Positions 36,287 to 45,405 of a DNA stretch of 64,000 nucleotides are shown one piece after another. The stretch lies in assembly GCF_000763385.1 (NCBI RefSeq), contig NZ_JQFA01000002.1:1922001-1986000 (forward strand), given 5' to 3'. The notes below the pieces were generated by a model. That model had not been told where the DNA came from. It saw only the letters and a program-made list of their open reading frames with translations, and did not search any database. Numbering within the stretch: position 1 is the first letter of the stretch; each line of letters begins with the position of its first letter. Both the position numbers and the translations under genes were made by a program. This DNA is from Leptolyngbya sp. KIOST-1. Lineage in GTDB: Bacteria; Cyanobacteriota; Cyanobacteriia; Phormidesmidales; Phormidesmidaceae.

Positions 36287-36627
36287 GGTGGGGCTGGCCT
36301 TTATAACGTACGTTCACTCTTAAAATTTTAGGGCGTGTGATCAATTCCCGCTGAAACCCCGCTGGTCATAACCTTGCCACGCCCGACCCAAAAACAGCCC
36401 CTGGCTTTACCGCTTCTGCTTCCCGGGGTGACGACCGAATGCGGGTCAGATTCGGATGCCCTTGGGGCGATCGCCAGTCCCGGTCCCAGCATTCTAAACA
36501 ACCATGTTGAACTGGAATTACTGGTTTACTATTACAGTGCTTATCCAAGGGAGGCGGTCGCGGTTGACTATCCCCCGGTTGATGGGCCACACCCTCTTTT
36601 ACCCGGCAAAATGCCCGCCCTAGAACC
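36287..36627. other. 340-base divergent promoter region between ribBA and argC
   Basis: No convincing gene. An 85-codon frame at 36374-36631, starting with TTG, overlaps the argC start by four bases but has a proline-rich composition typical of non-coding frames, so I reject it. The region should contain both promoters. No FMN riboswitch core is visible. Confidence 0.45.
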
Positions 36628-37692
36628 ATGAGTGAGTCAGCAGCAGGAAAAATTCAGGTCGGTATTGTGGGGGCATCGGGCTATGGAGGGGTGCAGTTGG
36701 TGCGCCTGCTGAGCCAGCACCCTGAGGTAGAACTGGTATATCTGGGCGGCGACAGCAGCGCCGGGCAGCCCTACACCGAGATCTACCCTCACCTGGCCGA
36801 GTCGGTCAATTTGACGGTGGAGGCGGTCGATTTGGACGCGATCGCCCAGCGCTGTCAGGCCGTCTTCCTCTCGCTGCCCAACGGATTGGCCTATACCATG
36901 GCCCCCACCCTGCTGGAGCGGGGCTGCAAGGTGCTCGATCTGTCCGCCGACTACCGGTTTGAAAATTTGAACACCTACCAGGCTTGGTACGGCGGCGAGC
37001 GCAGCGATCAGGTCACCGCCGCCGAAGCCGTCTATGGGCTACCGGAACTATTCCGCGATCGCATTCGCGATGCCCGCCTGGTGGGCTGCCCCGGCTGCTA
37101 CCCCACCGCCAGCCTGTTGGGCATTGCGCCCCTGCTCAAGCAGGGGCTGGCCCAGCCCGAAACCCTGATCATCGACGCCAAGTCGGGTACCTCCGGCGGC
37201 GGACGAGTAGCCAAAACCGGCATGCTGCTAGCCGAGGCGAGCAACTCCCTCGGGGCCTACGGCGTTGCTCGCCACCGCCACACCCCCGAAATTGAGCAGA
37301 TTTGCACTCATCTGGCCCGCCACGAGGTTATGGTGCAGTTTACCCCCCACCTGATTCCCATGGTGCGGGGGATTCTGGCCACGATCTATGCCACCCTGCG
37401 CGACCCCGGCCTGGTGCGCGACGATCTGCTCACCATCTACAGCGCCTTCTACCGCGCTTCCCCCTGGGTGACGGTGCTGCCCAACGGCACCTACCCCCAA
37501 ACCAAGTGGGCCTGGGGCACCAACCGCTGCTACATTGGGCTCGAAACCGACCCCCGCACCGGGCGAGTGATTGTCATGTCCGCGATCGACAACCTGATGA
37601 AGGGTCAGGCCTCCCAGGCGGTGCAGTGCTTCAACCTGATGATGGGGCTGGAAGAAGGGCTGGGGCTGCCTACCACGACGTTTTATCCGTAG
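36628..37692 (+). CDS. argC: N-acetyl-gamma-glutamyl-phosphate reductase
   Basis: 354 residues. Third step of arginine synthesis. The NADP-binding start [18 protein letters not shown] and the catalytic cysteine in [18 protein letters not shown] are clear, as is [18 protein letters not shown] and the active-site His region [12 protein letters not shown]. It stands alone; other arg genes are not in the window. Confidence 0.96.
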   Translation: MSESAAGKIQVGIVGASGYGGVQLVRLLSQHPEVELVYLGGDSSAGQPYTEIYPHLAESVNLTVEAVDLDAIAQRCQAVFLSLPNGLAYTMAPTLLERGCKVLDLSADYRFENLNTYQAWYGGERSDQVTAAEAVYGLPELFRDRIRDARLVGCPGCYPTASLLGIAPLLKQGLAQPETLIIDAKSGTSGGGRVAKTGMLLAEASNSLGAYGVARHRHTPEIEQICTHLARHEVMVQFTPHLIPMVRGILATIYATLRDPGLVRDDLLTIYSAFYRASPWVTVLPNGTYPQTKWAWGTNRCYIGLETDPRTGRVIVMSAIDNLMKGQASQAVQCFNLMMGLEEGLGLPTTTFYP

Positions 37693-37750
37693 CGGAGCCT
37701 GTAGGTGGGTGCGCTTAAGCAGGAGATGCTGGTTGAGGTGGAAGTGGGTA

Positions 37751-37800
37751 TACGGTGCAAGGTCTAAGGTGCAGGGCTCGCACCGTGTACCGTAAACCGC
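37751..37800. repeat. Dispersed repeat, GGTGCA(A/G)GG family
   Basis: TACGGTGC (37751-37758) is mirrored by GCACCGTGTA from 37780, with AAGGTCTAAGGTGCAGGG between. The interior matches the larger copy at 43364-43421. It lies between argC and the FtsB-like gene. Confidence 0.5.
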
Positions 37801-37887
37801 AAACCCCCTTCTTACAATTAATTGGACTCAGCTACTTAGCCCCTTAGACCTGTGCCTGTTATCAGGTCACGCACCCACCCAATCCCC

Positions 37888-38265
37888 TCAATCTGTCCAA
37901 ACAATCTGGCGCTCCGAGCGGCTGCGGTAGCCCGTTTGTTCCTGAATAATGCGCCCGGCCTGGGCGGGGTCAAAGTAGCGGTCAAAGTCAGACCGCAGGC
38001 GGGTGTTAGCGGCTTCTGCCTCGGCCAAGCTGGCTCTGGCCACTTCGAGCTGCTCCACCTGTGCTTGCAGGTGAGGTACCAGTCGCCCCAGGGAGACCGC
38101 CGCCACCAGGGTCAAAAATAAGTTCATCCCCAAGCGGGCACTGACCTCAAAGGTGGGGGTGTGACGGGCCAGACGCCGGAGAGGGGTGGTCCGTCGCTGA
38201 CGCCGAACAGGTTTGCGTGGGGGGGACGAGATCGGCGGCGGACGACGAGAAGGCGAAAGGCTCAT
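37888..38265 (-). CDS. FtsB/DivIC-like small membrane protein with coiled coil
   Basis: 125 residues. The Arg/Pro-rich cytosolic N-terminus (about 1-40) precedes one membrane segment (MNLFLTLVAAVSLGRLVPHL), then a coiled coil (QVEQLEVARASLAEAEAANTRL) and a short tail. This topology resembles FtsB/FtsL/DivIC septum proteins, and cyanobacterial genomes carry a similar small gene. There is no sequence signature strong enough to prove division function. It has a short gap to the phosphatase gene on the other strand. Confidence 0.55.
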   Translation of the reverse strand: MSLSPSRRPPPISSPPRKPVRRQRRTTPLRRLARHTPTFEVSARLGMNLFLTLVAAVSLGRLVPHLQAQVEQLEVARASLAEAEAANTRLRSDFDRYFDPAQAGRIIQEQTGYRSRSERQIVWTD

Positions 38266-38483
38266 AGGGTAGGTGCTCTAAGCTGGCCTTCATTATGCCT
38301 GAGAATAATCAGAATAAACGCGATCGCACCGCCAATCTGAGGCTTTTCTTTTGCGGCCAAAATCAAGCTGCGTTTGGGTCACAGCGTACCGCTTTAAAGG
38401 CTCTTTATCCACGTAAGCATTGCGGAAACTTGATAGTTGAGTTTGGGGTTAAGGCATAATGAAAGCAACGGAGTCCCTGCCCC

Positions 38484-39245
38484 ATGCCCCGAAGACTTTT
38501 TATTGGCGATATACACGGTCACTACGACGGCCTACAGCGGCTGTGGGATGCGATCGCGCCTGAGTCCGACGACGAGATTTACTGCGTCGGTGATTTGATC
38601 GATCGCGGCCCCAAGAGTGCCGATGTGGTCGATTTCATTCGCCGCCACGCCACCAACTGCGTGCGGGGCAACCACGAGCAGCTCATCCTCGACACCTTCA
38701 TCGACGGCAAAATCAATCCCCCCACTCTTCAGGGTTGGATCTTTAGCGGCGGCCAGGCCACTCTTACCAGCTACCATGGCGCCGCTTCTACCCTGGAAGA
38801 CCACCTGGAGTGGCTGCGGCAGCTTCCCCTCTATATCGACTTGGGTGACCTGTGGCTGGTGCACGCCGGGGTCAACCCCATGCTGCCCATCGCCGAGCAG
38901 AGCAGCTACGAAATGTGCTGGATTCGCGAAACTTTCCACAGCAGCCTGACGCCCTTTTTCTCCGACAAGCTGATCATCACCGGGCACACCATTACGTTCA
39001 CATTCCCCGGCGTAGACCCCGGTCAAATTGTCGCTGGGCGCGGCTGGCTCGATATTGACACCGGCGTCTACCATCCCCGCAGCGGCTGGCTCACGGCGCT
39101 CGACTGGGATAACCAGATCGTCTACCAGGTGAATGTGTTTGAACCGATCGAACGGGTGCGATCGTGCGCCGAGGCGATCACCTACCTCGACCCTACGTTG
39201 ATCAAAAAGCGCCCCCGCCATGTGGCCACCCGCGCCGCATTTTAG
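38484..39245 (+). CDS. Metallophosphoesterase (PPP-type serine/threonine phosphatase-like)
   Basis: 253 residues. All calcineurin-like motifs are present: FIGDIHGHYDGL (GDxHG), VGDLIDRGPKSADV (GDxxDRG), RGNHEQLI (GNHE), a later HAGV and TGHTITF. Metal ligands look intact, so it should be active as a phosphatase or diadenosine-tetraphosphatase-like hydrolase. The substrate is unknown. Its 3' end overlaps a relic frame on the other strand. Confidence 0.9.
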   Translation: MPRRLFIGDIHGHYDGLQRLWDAIAPESDDEIYCVGDLIDRGPKSADVVDFIRRHATNCVRGNHEQLILDTFIDGKINPPTLQGWIFSGGQATLTSYHGAASTLEDHLEWLRQLPLYIDLGDLWLVHAGVNPMLPIAEQSSYEMCWIRETFHSSLTPFFSDKLIITGHTITFTFPGVDPGQIVAGRGWLDIDTGVYHPRSGWLTALDWDNQIVYQVNVFEPIERVRSCAEAITYLDPTLIKKRPRHVATRAAF

Positions 39246-39462
39246 GGGAACCACCTATACTGAAGCGCTCGGGCAAGTCGCCTTCAATGACGGTTTTGAT
39301 TGCGGTGGCAATTTCCGCCCAGGTCTCGTCTGAAACAAAGCCCAGCCTGCGAACAAACCGCTGTAGATCACCTCCTCTGAGCTGACGCGCATCAATGGCA
39401 GAGAGCTTGCTCAACGCTGCGTCAACATAGCCATCGCCGGTCTCTGCATCACCCCAAGGCAC
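39202..39462 (-). pseudogene. Possible C-terminal remnant of a MazF/PemK-type toxin
   Basis: The minus-strand frame reads SKLSAIDARQLRGGDLQRF and RRLGFVSDETWAEIATAIK, which resembles the end of MazF/PemK toxins (Asp-Ala-Arg then a final helix with alternating Ile/Leu). The N-terminal beta-sheet with the catalytic residues is missing, and only an odd AT-rich frame extends upstream. It overlaps the phosphatase gene end. It could instead be chance. Confidence 0.35.
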
Positions 39463-39692
39463 TGGCCTGGATGGTGATAGCTCTAATAGCGATTTATACA
39501 GAATTACAAAAAGCGGTATATTGCCAGGGGCAGCTAAACGACCAATAAATCATACGAGTTTCTTAGATTAGCATTCCCCTGGAGCAGACCTTTAAAGGAT
39601 TTTGGTGTTGAGTTTAAGGTTGTTTGCCGTCGCTCAAGCAAACTGTTAGGACAAAGAATTCCGTTGGTGAGCGAAGCACTAGGGAGTCAGTG

Positions 39693-40148
39693 ATGACAGA
39701 CAGTAAGCCTCTCAAAACAGGCCATTGTAGATGTGGGCAGGTTCAGTTTGAAGTCAGGGCAGAATCGCTGATGACTATGGCGTGCCACTGCACCGGGTGC
39801 CAGCGCATGACCGCCAGCGCCTTTAGCTTGAGCACGCTGTATCCCAGCAGCGAGTTCAGGGTAACCCAGGGGGAGACCGTCATCGGCGGGCTGCACGGGG
39901 CAACCCGTCACTATTTCTGTGCCCACTGCATGAGCTGGCTATTCACGCGCCCCGAGGGCATGGATGACTTCGTCAACGTGCGATCGACGATGATGGAAGA
40001 CGCGCAATCTTTCAGCCCATTCATCGAGACCTACACCGACGAAAAGCTGCCGTGGGCAACGACCTCTGCCGTCCACAGCTTTGAAAAATTTCCGCAGCCA
40101 GAGAATTTTCCGGCGCTGCTCGCGGAGTTTGCCGAACAACCTGATTAA
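39693..40148 (+). CDS. GFA (glutathione-dependent formaldehyde-activating-like) family protein
   Basis: 151 residues from the ATG at 39693, with AGGGAG six bases upstream. The zinc cysteine sets are visible: [23 protein letters not shown] and FCAHCMSW. These domains bind zinc and sometimes act as glutathione-linked enzymes, but most members have no proved activity. A strong bidirectional hairpin follows. Confidence 0.88.
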   Translation: MTDSKPLKTGHCRCGQVQFEVRAESLMTMACHCTGCQRMTASAFSLSTLYPSSEFRVTQGETVIGGLHGATRHYFCAHCMSWLFTRPEGMDDFVNVRSTMMEDAQSFSPFIETYTDEKLPWATTSAVHSFEKFPQPENFPALLAEFAEQPD

Positions 40149-40158
40149 CTGACAGTTA

Positions 40159-40190
40159 GACCCCAGAGTTTTTTCAAAAACTCTGGGGTC
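40159..40190. terminator. Perfect hairpin between convergent genes
   Basis: GACCCCAGAGTTTTT (40159-40173) and AAAAACTCTGGGGTC (40176-40190) are exact inverted copies, a 15-base stem. The A/T runs at the top of the stem make it symmetrical. Its location between the convergent GFA and EF-G-like genes suits a two-way terminator. Confidence 0.7.
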
Positions 40191-40221
40191 TGTTAAGGGA
40201 GGCAACATTTAGCGGATCAGG

Positions 40222-42252
40222 TTAGCGATCGCCCCCCGTACTGGCCAATATCCGCTCCGTCAGCTTCTCGGGCACCGGGTCGAGGTGATCGTAGGTCCAT
40301 TTAAAGAAGCCCACGCCCATGGTCAGCGACCGGAGTTCCAAAATCATGGTTTGCATTTCGGCCTGGGGCAGGTGCCCCGTCACCACATCCCAGCCGGGCC
40401 AGTCAGCCTTGCCCTCGTAGCCCAAAATCTGGCCACGCCGACCCGTGATCAGCTTCAACACGTTGGAGGTGTAGAGGCTGGGCACCGAAATTTCGACCTG
40501 GGCAATGGGTTCGAGTAGGGTAGGGGTGCAGGCGGCCAGTCCCTCCTGCATGGCGAGGCGGGCCGCCTGCTTAAAGGCATTGTCGGAGCTATCGACGTTG
40601 TGGTACGAGCCATTGGTGAGCGTCACCGCCACATCCACCACCGGGAAACCCAGCGGCCCGTGGTCGAGGTACTCGCGCACGCCGGTTTCGACGCTGGGGA
40701 TGTACTGCTTGGGCACCACGCCGCCTACGATGGTGTCGCTAAAGGCAAAGCCATCGCCGCGCGGCAGCGGCTGAATGGAGAGGTACACATCGCCAAACTG
40801 GCCGTGGCCACCGCTCTGGTGCTTATAGCGCCCGTGCACCGACTCCTTGGCCTGGCGAATAGTCTCTTTGTAGGGCACCTGGGGCAGGTGGGTGGCCATA
40901 GGCAGGTTGTACTTGCGGCTGAGGCGATCGATCGCCAGCTTCAGGTGTACATCGCCCTGGCCCCAGAGAATCACCTCGTGGGTGTCGCCGTGCTGCTCCC
41001 AGAAGAGCGAGGGGTCTTCTTCCAGCAGCTTGGTGAGGGCGGCGCTGAGCTTGACTTCGTCGCTGCGCTTGGCGGGGGTAATGGCCAGGGCGTAGACCGG
41101 ATCGATTGCCGGGGCTTTGGGCAGCAGGGTGTCGGGGGTGCCTTGGGGCGTGAGGGTGTCGCCCGTCTGGGCACCCTCCAGACGAGCGACGGCCACAATC
41201 CGGCCCGCTTCGGCCCGGCTGAGGCTGTTTTGCTGGGTGCCCATCAGGTCGTAGAGGCCGCCCATGCGGTCCCCATTCAGGCTATCGCCATCTTTCAACT
41301 CACCGCACCACACCCGCACCAGCGACAGCTTGCCGCCCTGGGGCGTGTAGTAGGTCTTGAGCACCTGGGCCAGGGTGGCATCGTCGCAGGTAATGCCACG
41401 GCGATCGCAGGTCACGCTCGGTTCGGGCGCTTCTTTCACCAGCGCGTCGAGCAGGGGCCGCACGCCGTAGTCGGCCAGGGCCACGCCAATAAACACGGGC
41501 ACAATCAGGTCGGCCCCCAGCTCCATTTTCAGGTCGCGAACAATTTCGTCTTCGGGGGGAGTAATGTCCTCCAGCAGTTCTTCGAGCAAGTGATCGTCGT
41601 AGTCGGCCAGGGTTTCGAGCATTTCGGCGCGGGCGGCCTGTTCCTCTGCCTGAAGCGAAGGGGGCAGCGGCACAGGGTCGGCGGGGGCACCGGGATGGTA
41701 GTGAAAAGCTTGCTCAGTCACCAGGTCGATAAAGCCCACCAGGTCGTGGTTTTGGCGAATCGGGTACTGCTGCGGAATTACCGGGCGCGAGGACACCTGG
41801 CGCAGGGCGGCTAGTACCTCGGCAAAGGTGCCGTTGGCGCGATCGAGCTTGTTGATCCAGATCAGGTGCGGAATTTCCCAGGTGTCGAGAAATTGCAACA
41901 GGGGCGAGAGGGTGAGGACCTTGTTGGGGTCGGCTTCGCAAACCACGATCGCCGCATCGACTCCCATCAGGGCATGGTTGGTTTCCTGCTGAAGCTCTAC
42001 CGAGCCGGGGCAGTCAACGAACGTAAAACAAATGCCGCCGTACTCAGTACTGGCGGCATTTAGTTCAACGGTCATGGCGCGGGCGCGGGCCTCCGGGGAG
42101 CTATCGCCGAGGGTATTGCCCTCATCGACGCTGCCCTTGCGGGTAATGGCTCCCGTGACCGAGAGCATGCTTTCTAAGAGGGTCGTCTTACCGCTGGAGT
42201 AAGCACCTACCAGCGCCACATTGCGCCGGTTTGAAAGGACGTTTTGGGTCAT
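40222..42252 (-). CDS. Elongation factor G-like GTPase (EF-G paralogue)
   Basis: 676 residues from the ATG at 42252; AAGGAG lies six bases upstream of it, and a second ATG directly precedes it. Five EF-G-like domains are recognised. The P-loop is GAYSSGKTTLL instead of the canonical AHIDAGKTT. G3 appears as FVDCPGSVEL and G4 as WINKLD. The C-terminal EF-G domain IV/V pattern (SGGHGQFGDVYLSI, GFPVVDVAVTLTNGSYH) is clear. This class is a divergent paralogue found in many bacteria and is probably not the main translocase. The true role in ribosome function or stress is unknown. Confidence 0.85.
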   Translation of the reverse strand: MTQNVLSNRRNVALVGAYSSGKTTLLESMLSVTGAITRKGSVDEGNTLGDSSPEARARAMTVELNAASTEYGGICFTFVDCPGSVELQQETNHALMGVDAAIVVCEADPNKVLTLSPLLQFLDTWEIPHLIWINKLDRANGTFAEVLAALRQVSSRPVIPQQYPIRQNHDLVGFIDLVTEQAFHYHPGAPADPVPLPPSLQAEEQAARAEMLETLADYDDHLLEELLEDITPPEDEIVRDLKMELGADLIVPVFIGVALADYGVRPLLDALVKEAPEPSVTCDRRGITCDDATLAQVLKTYYTPQGGKLSLVRVWCGELKDGDSLNGDRMGGLYDLMGTQQNSLSRAEAGRIVAVARLEGAQTGDTLTPQGTPDTLLPKAPAIDPVYALAITPAKRSDEVKLSAALTKLLEEDPSLFWEQHGDTHEVILWGQGDVHLKLAIDRLSRKYNLPMATHLPQVPYKETIRQAKESVHGRYKHQSGGHGQFGDVYLSIQPLPRGDGFAFSDTIVGGVVPKQYIPSVETGVREYLDHGPLGFPVVDVAVTLTNGSYHNVDSSDNAFKQAARLAMQEGLAACTPTLLEPIAQVEISVPSLYTSNVLKLITGRRGQILGYEGKADWPGWDVVTGHLPQAEMQTMILELRSLTMGVGFFKWTYDHLDPVPEKLTERILASTGGDR

Positions 42253-42559
42253 CATAAACTCCTTGCCATGTAGCGATGGCATGTAGAGAAAGGCCTACCA
42301 AATGCAGGCTCGACGAGCTTGATGTGAAGCGACTCAGCTGTGTCTAACCTCAGATTAACTCGACCCTAAACCCTTGCTTAACCAGGTTCTAGAAAGTTCA
42401 CCTGTTGAAGTTTTGTGGTAAAGCTTGTCGTGGGTTTTATCGGTATGTAAAGAGGGGCGCAACAGTAGGGGCAAACGGTGTTTGCCCAGCCCCAACCAGG
42501 GGTTAACTAAGGCAAATTCAGGATCAAACGTCCTGGACAGCAGATCTGGCGTTGCTAGC
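42253..42559. other. 307-base gap with a short palindrome
   Basis: No gene. On the minus strand this is the leader of the EF-G-like gene and the tail of the nuclease gene. It contains a palindrome at 42468-42487 (GGGCAAAC...GTTTGCCC), a form frequent in cyanobacterial intergenic repeats. Confidence 0.5.
42468..42487. repeat. GGGGCAAAC/GTTTGCCC palindrome
   Basis: GGGCAAAC at 42469-42476 and GTTTGCCC at 42480-42487 are exact inverted copies around a 3-base loop. Similar hairpins are scattered in cyanobacterial genomes. Confidence 0.6.
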
Positions 42560-43342
42560 CTAAAGAGGCACTTCGGCAATGTCAGCGATCGCAGGCAGCA
42601 CCACCGCCTCTGTACCAAAGCGATCGCTCCCCCGCTGGCAGCGCACCGTGTAGGAGCACCGATCACAGTGGCCCCGGTCTGGGTCCGCCTGGGGCAGATC
42701 GCCGCCAGGGGCCAATAGATCCGTGAGGCGATCGGTCAGTCGCCGCAGATCGGCCTCGGTGCGCTGATGCTGGGCCGCGCTGTAGGAAATGATGCTGCTG
42801 CTGGGTGGCTCAGAGCGAGCTTCTGCACCGGGAGGGGCGACAAACCAGTAGGTCATCGAGACCTGGTCCGGGGTCAGCTCACTGGTTTCAACCAGGAGAT
42901 AGAGGTATAGACGGGTCTGCCATGCCTTTGCTAGCTGTGCCTGCGTGGAAGGACGCTGATAGGTTTTCCAGTCAATGATCTGGCCCCGGCCTGGCTCCAG
43001 CACCAGCAGATCGTAGACGGCGGCCAGGAGGTAGCCGTTGAAGGCCAGGGTGCGGCGGTGCTCGCTCTGGCGAAAGCGATCGCCCTGGGGCGCAAACAGC
43101 TCCGGTGCCGCAGCCAGTAACCCCTGTACCGCCGCATCCAAAACCGCGTCTTCTCTGAGAAAGCCCTCAATGGGCAGGCCCAGTTCCCGCTGCTGCATCA
43201 CCAGGTGAAACTGAGTGCCCCACCGCTGCCGCTCCAGCATCTCCGGGTCGGTGGGTACCGGCACCTGCTCCAGATAGCCGTACTGAAAGCGGCGGGGACA
43301 GGTCTCTAGCTGGCGCAGGTGGCTCTGGGTGAGGGTAAGCAT
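42560..43342 (-). CDS. PD-(D/E)XK (RecB-type) nuclease family protein
   Basis: 260 residues from the ATG at 43342. A longer in-frame start at 43420 is encoded by a repeat element and is unlikely. TLTQSHLRQLETCPRRFQYGY opens the Cas4/RecB-like nuclease fold (Cys in TCPRRF). GQIIDWKTYQ carries the D...K pair (IIDWK), and CDRCSYTVRCQRG near the C-terminus supplies further Cys that may hold an Fe-S cluster. Likely a DNA nuclease; no CRISPR or AddAB partner is adjacent. Confidence 0.8.
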   Translation of the reverse strand: MLTLTQSHLRQLETCPRRFQYGYLEQVPVPTDPEMLERQRWGTQFHLVMQQRELGLPIEGFLREDAVLDAAVQGLLAAAPELFAPQGDRFRQSEHRRTLAFNGYLLAAVYDLLVLEPGRGQIIDWKTYQRPSTQAQLAKAWQTRLYLYLLVETSELTPDQVSMTYWFVAPPGAEARSEPPSSSIISYSAAQHQRTEADLRRLTDRLTDLLAPGGDLPQADPDRGHCDRCSYTVRCQRGSDRFGTEAVVLPAIADIAEVPL

Positions 43343-43347
43343 GGGAA

Positions 43348-43425
43348 GGGGTACAAGGTAGAAGGTGCAGGGTTCAAGGTGTTGTTTCCGGCCTTGCACC
43401 TTAAACCTTAAACCCTGCACCCATC
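43348..43425. repeat. Dispersed inverted repeat, GGTGCAGGGTTTAAGGT family
   Basis: GGTGCAGGGTTCAAGGT (43364-43380) and ACCTTAAACCCTGCACC (43405-43421) are inverted copies with one mismatch, around a 24-base loop. Further partial copies (GTACAAGGTAGAAGG, TGCACCTTAAACC) flank them. A related copy is at 37751-37800. Confidence 0.65.
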
Positions 43426-43450
43426 CTCAACCAGTCCCTCAGGGTGCTAC

Positions 43451-44512
43451 CTAAACCGTCGCCAGCAGCTTGTCGACGTTCTTGGCCGTCTCGAAGAAGT
43501 AGGCGGCGTTTTCCTCAGGAGTGCCGGGGAGAATGCCGTGGCCCAGGTTGAGAATGTGGCCCCGATTGCCCGCTTTCTGAATGGTGTCGAGAATGCGATC
43601 GCGGATCAGCGCCTGGGAGCCAAACAAAATCGCCGGGTCAATGTTGCCCTGCACGCCAATGCTGGGGCCCAGGCGGCGGCGGGCCTCCGCCATGTCCACC
43701 GTCCAGTCCACGCTGACGATATCGACCCCCGACTCGCCCATCAGGTCAAAGATCCCGGCACTGCCGCTGATGTAGAGAATCAGCGGGGTGTCAGGGTGGG
43801 TCTGCTTTACCTGCTGCACCACCCGCTGCTGATAGGGCAGCGCAAAGGTGCGGTAGTCCATGGGGCTGAGCTGCCCGGCCCAGGAGTCAAACAACTGCAC
43901 CACCTGCGCGCCGCAGTCAATCTGGTAGCGCACGTACTGGGCAATGTTGTCGGCCAGCTTGCCCAGCAGAGTGTGCAGCATGGCGGGTTCGCTGAACGCC
44001 ATGCCCTTGATATTGGTGTAGCTCTTGGAGGTTTTGCCCTCCACCGCGTAGGCCGCCAGGGTCCAGGGGGAACCCACAAAGCCCAGCACCGCCGCATCGT
44101 TGCCCACTTCGCTACGCAGGGTCTGCAGAATGGTGCGAATGTAGGGCAGCGCCGTTTCAGGATCCAGCTCGTGCACCGCGTCGATCTGCGCCTGGGTGCG
44201 AATGGGCGGGTCGATGATCGGCCCCTTGCTCTCAACGATGTCGAAGGGAATGCCCATGCCCGGCAGCGGCGTCAGAATATCCGAGAACATGATCACCCCG
44301 TCGGGGCGAAAGGCCCGCCAGGGCTGGAGGGAGATCTCGATCGCCAGGTCGGCATTTTCCGAGCGATCGCGAAAGGAGGGATACTTATCGCGCAGATCGC
44401 GGTACACCTTCATGTAGCGCCCTGCCTGGCGCATCATCCATACCGGGGGACGCTCGAGCACCTCGTGGCGGGCGGCGCGGAGCAACAAAGGTACCTGGTT
44501 CACTGCGGTCAT
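43451..44512 (-). CDS. hemE: Uroporphyrinogen decarboxylase
   Basis: 353 residues from the ATG at 44512, the usual length. A longer frame from 44578 adds a Cys-rich stretch absent from the family. Fourth common step of heme/chlorophyll/bilin synthesis. Conserved: [45 protein letters not shown] and [18 protein letters not shown]. This supports pigment supply along with the bilin lyase at 45.7 kb, though nothing links their regulation. Confidence 0.96.
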   Translation of the reverse strand: MTAVNQVPLLLRAARHEVLERPPVWMMRQAGRYMKVYRDLRDKYPSFRDRSENADLAIEISLQPWRAFRPDGVIMFSDILTPLPGMGIPFDIVESKGPIIDPPIRTQAQIDAVHELDPETALPYIRTILQTLRSEVGNDAAVLGFVGSPWTLAAYAVEGKTSKSYTNIKGMAFSEPAMLHTLLGKLADNIAQYVRYQIDCGAQVVQLFDSWAGQLSPMDYRTFALPYQQRVVQQVKQTHPDTPLILYISGSAGIFDLMGESGVDIVSVDWTVDMAEARRRLGPSIGVQGNIDPAILFGSQALIRDRILDTIQKAGNRGHILNLGHGILPGTPEENAAYFFETAKNVDKLLATV

Positions 44513-44773
44513 AGAAGGCGTCACCAATTTACAAAAACAGCGTTTACAAGAACAGCGTTGTATAAAGCGCCCGCTCAAAAGCGAACTTAAAGCGTAACCG
44601 TTAGCTTATCACTCTGTGATGCTCTCTAATTCTTACGGAAAAAGGGGTTCAGCACTTTTCATTCCGCAACATTTGTACACAATTGTGGCCCTCCCCCAGA
44701 CGTCTGCAGATACTACCGACGACATTGGATCGGGCTCCTTAGGAAACCCCTGCCACCAGAGGTCATCCGAGGG

Positions 44774-45118
44774 CTAGACATATAACAGTTGGTTAGAGAC
44801 TTCATCAACGGAGAGCGCATTTAGGATGATACTTACCCGCTTGGCTACTTCATAAGGATTATTTTGAGGCGTCACCACCATTCCTGAATGGGATTGTCCT
44901 GCCTGCAAATAGCGCAGATGTAGCCGCTCATAGTCAACTCGATTGTGGGTCAAGATGCAGCGATGTTCGGCTGCGGCATAGGCCAGCTGTTCATCGTCCA
45001 AACAGCCTGACATCCCAGCTTCAAGCGTAGTTCGCACATCAAACCCTCGACTTTTAAGCAATGTCGCAACCAGACCAGCGATATCCTCGTCGGTGTAGAG
45101 GGGCGCAAATAGACTCAT
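44774..45118 (-). CDS. DUF5615 PIN-like protein, probable toxin
   Basis: 114 residues. SLFAPLYTDEDIAGLVATLL, then FDVRTTLEAGMSGCLDDEQL, and ILTHNRVDY match the DUF5615 PIN-like family; TDED provides the first acidic residue and LTHNRVDY the later one, as in PIN-domain RNases. Its ATG overlaps the DUF433 gene stop by four bases. This order, DUF433 first and DUF5615 second, is a known candidate toxin-antitoxin pair. Confidence 0.82.
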   Translation of the reverse strand: MSLFAPLYTDEDIAGLVATLLKSRGFDVRTTLEAGMSGCLDDEQLAYAAAEHRCILTHNRVDYERLHLRYLQAGQSHSGMVVTPQNNPYEVAKRVSIILNALSVDEVSNQLLYV

Positions 45119-45405
45119 TCCATTTTCAGAGCCTGTCGTACTGCGGGATGTACCAATTGTTCAGGGATATGATTGCGTTCAATGTAACCGTTCACCTCAT
45201 CCTGATTATCTAAGTAAAACCCTAGAGCATCAAACACTTGGGCCAATGTCATCTGAGGGTACTGAGTTGGAATCTCCTCAGGAGGCGTACCCAATCGCCA
45301 AAGACCCACAATAGCCCGCACCGGGATACGTGTAGAAGCGATAATTGGTTCGCCGCTGAGAATATTGGGGTTACGGGTTACATAGCGGGTTACGGTAGCC
45401 GCCAT
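45115..45405 (-). CDS. DUF433 protein, probable antitoxin
   Basis: 96 residues. ILSGEPIIASTRIPVRAIVG and TPPEEIPTQYPQMTLAQVFDAL are hallmark segments of DUF433, a helix-turn-helix-like family. Located directly upstream of and overlapping the DUF5615 gene. The assumed role is to neutralise the partner and perhaps repress the operon. Confidence 0.85.
   Translation of the reverse strand: MAATVTRYVTRNPNILSGEPIIASTRIPVRAIVGLWRLGTPPEEIPTQYPQMTLAQVFDALGFYLDNQDEVNGYIERNHIPEQLVHPAVRQALKME

Noticed and set aside
36287-36627. FMN riboswitch upstream of ribBA
   Set aside because: The conserved FMN core segments are not seen on the minus strand.
36374-36631. 85-codon frame ending at argC with a four-base overlap
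   Set aside because: The overlap imitates coupling, but the product is proline-rich, starts with TTG without a ribosome site and has no recognisable family.
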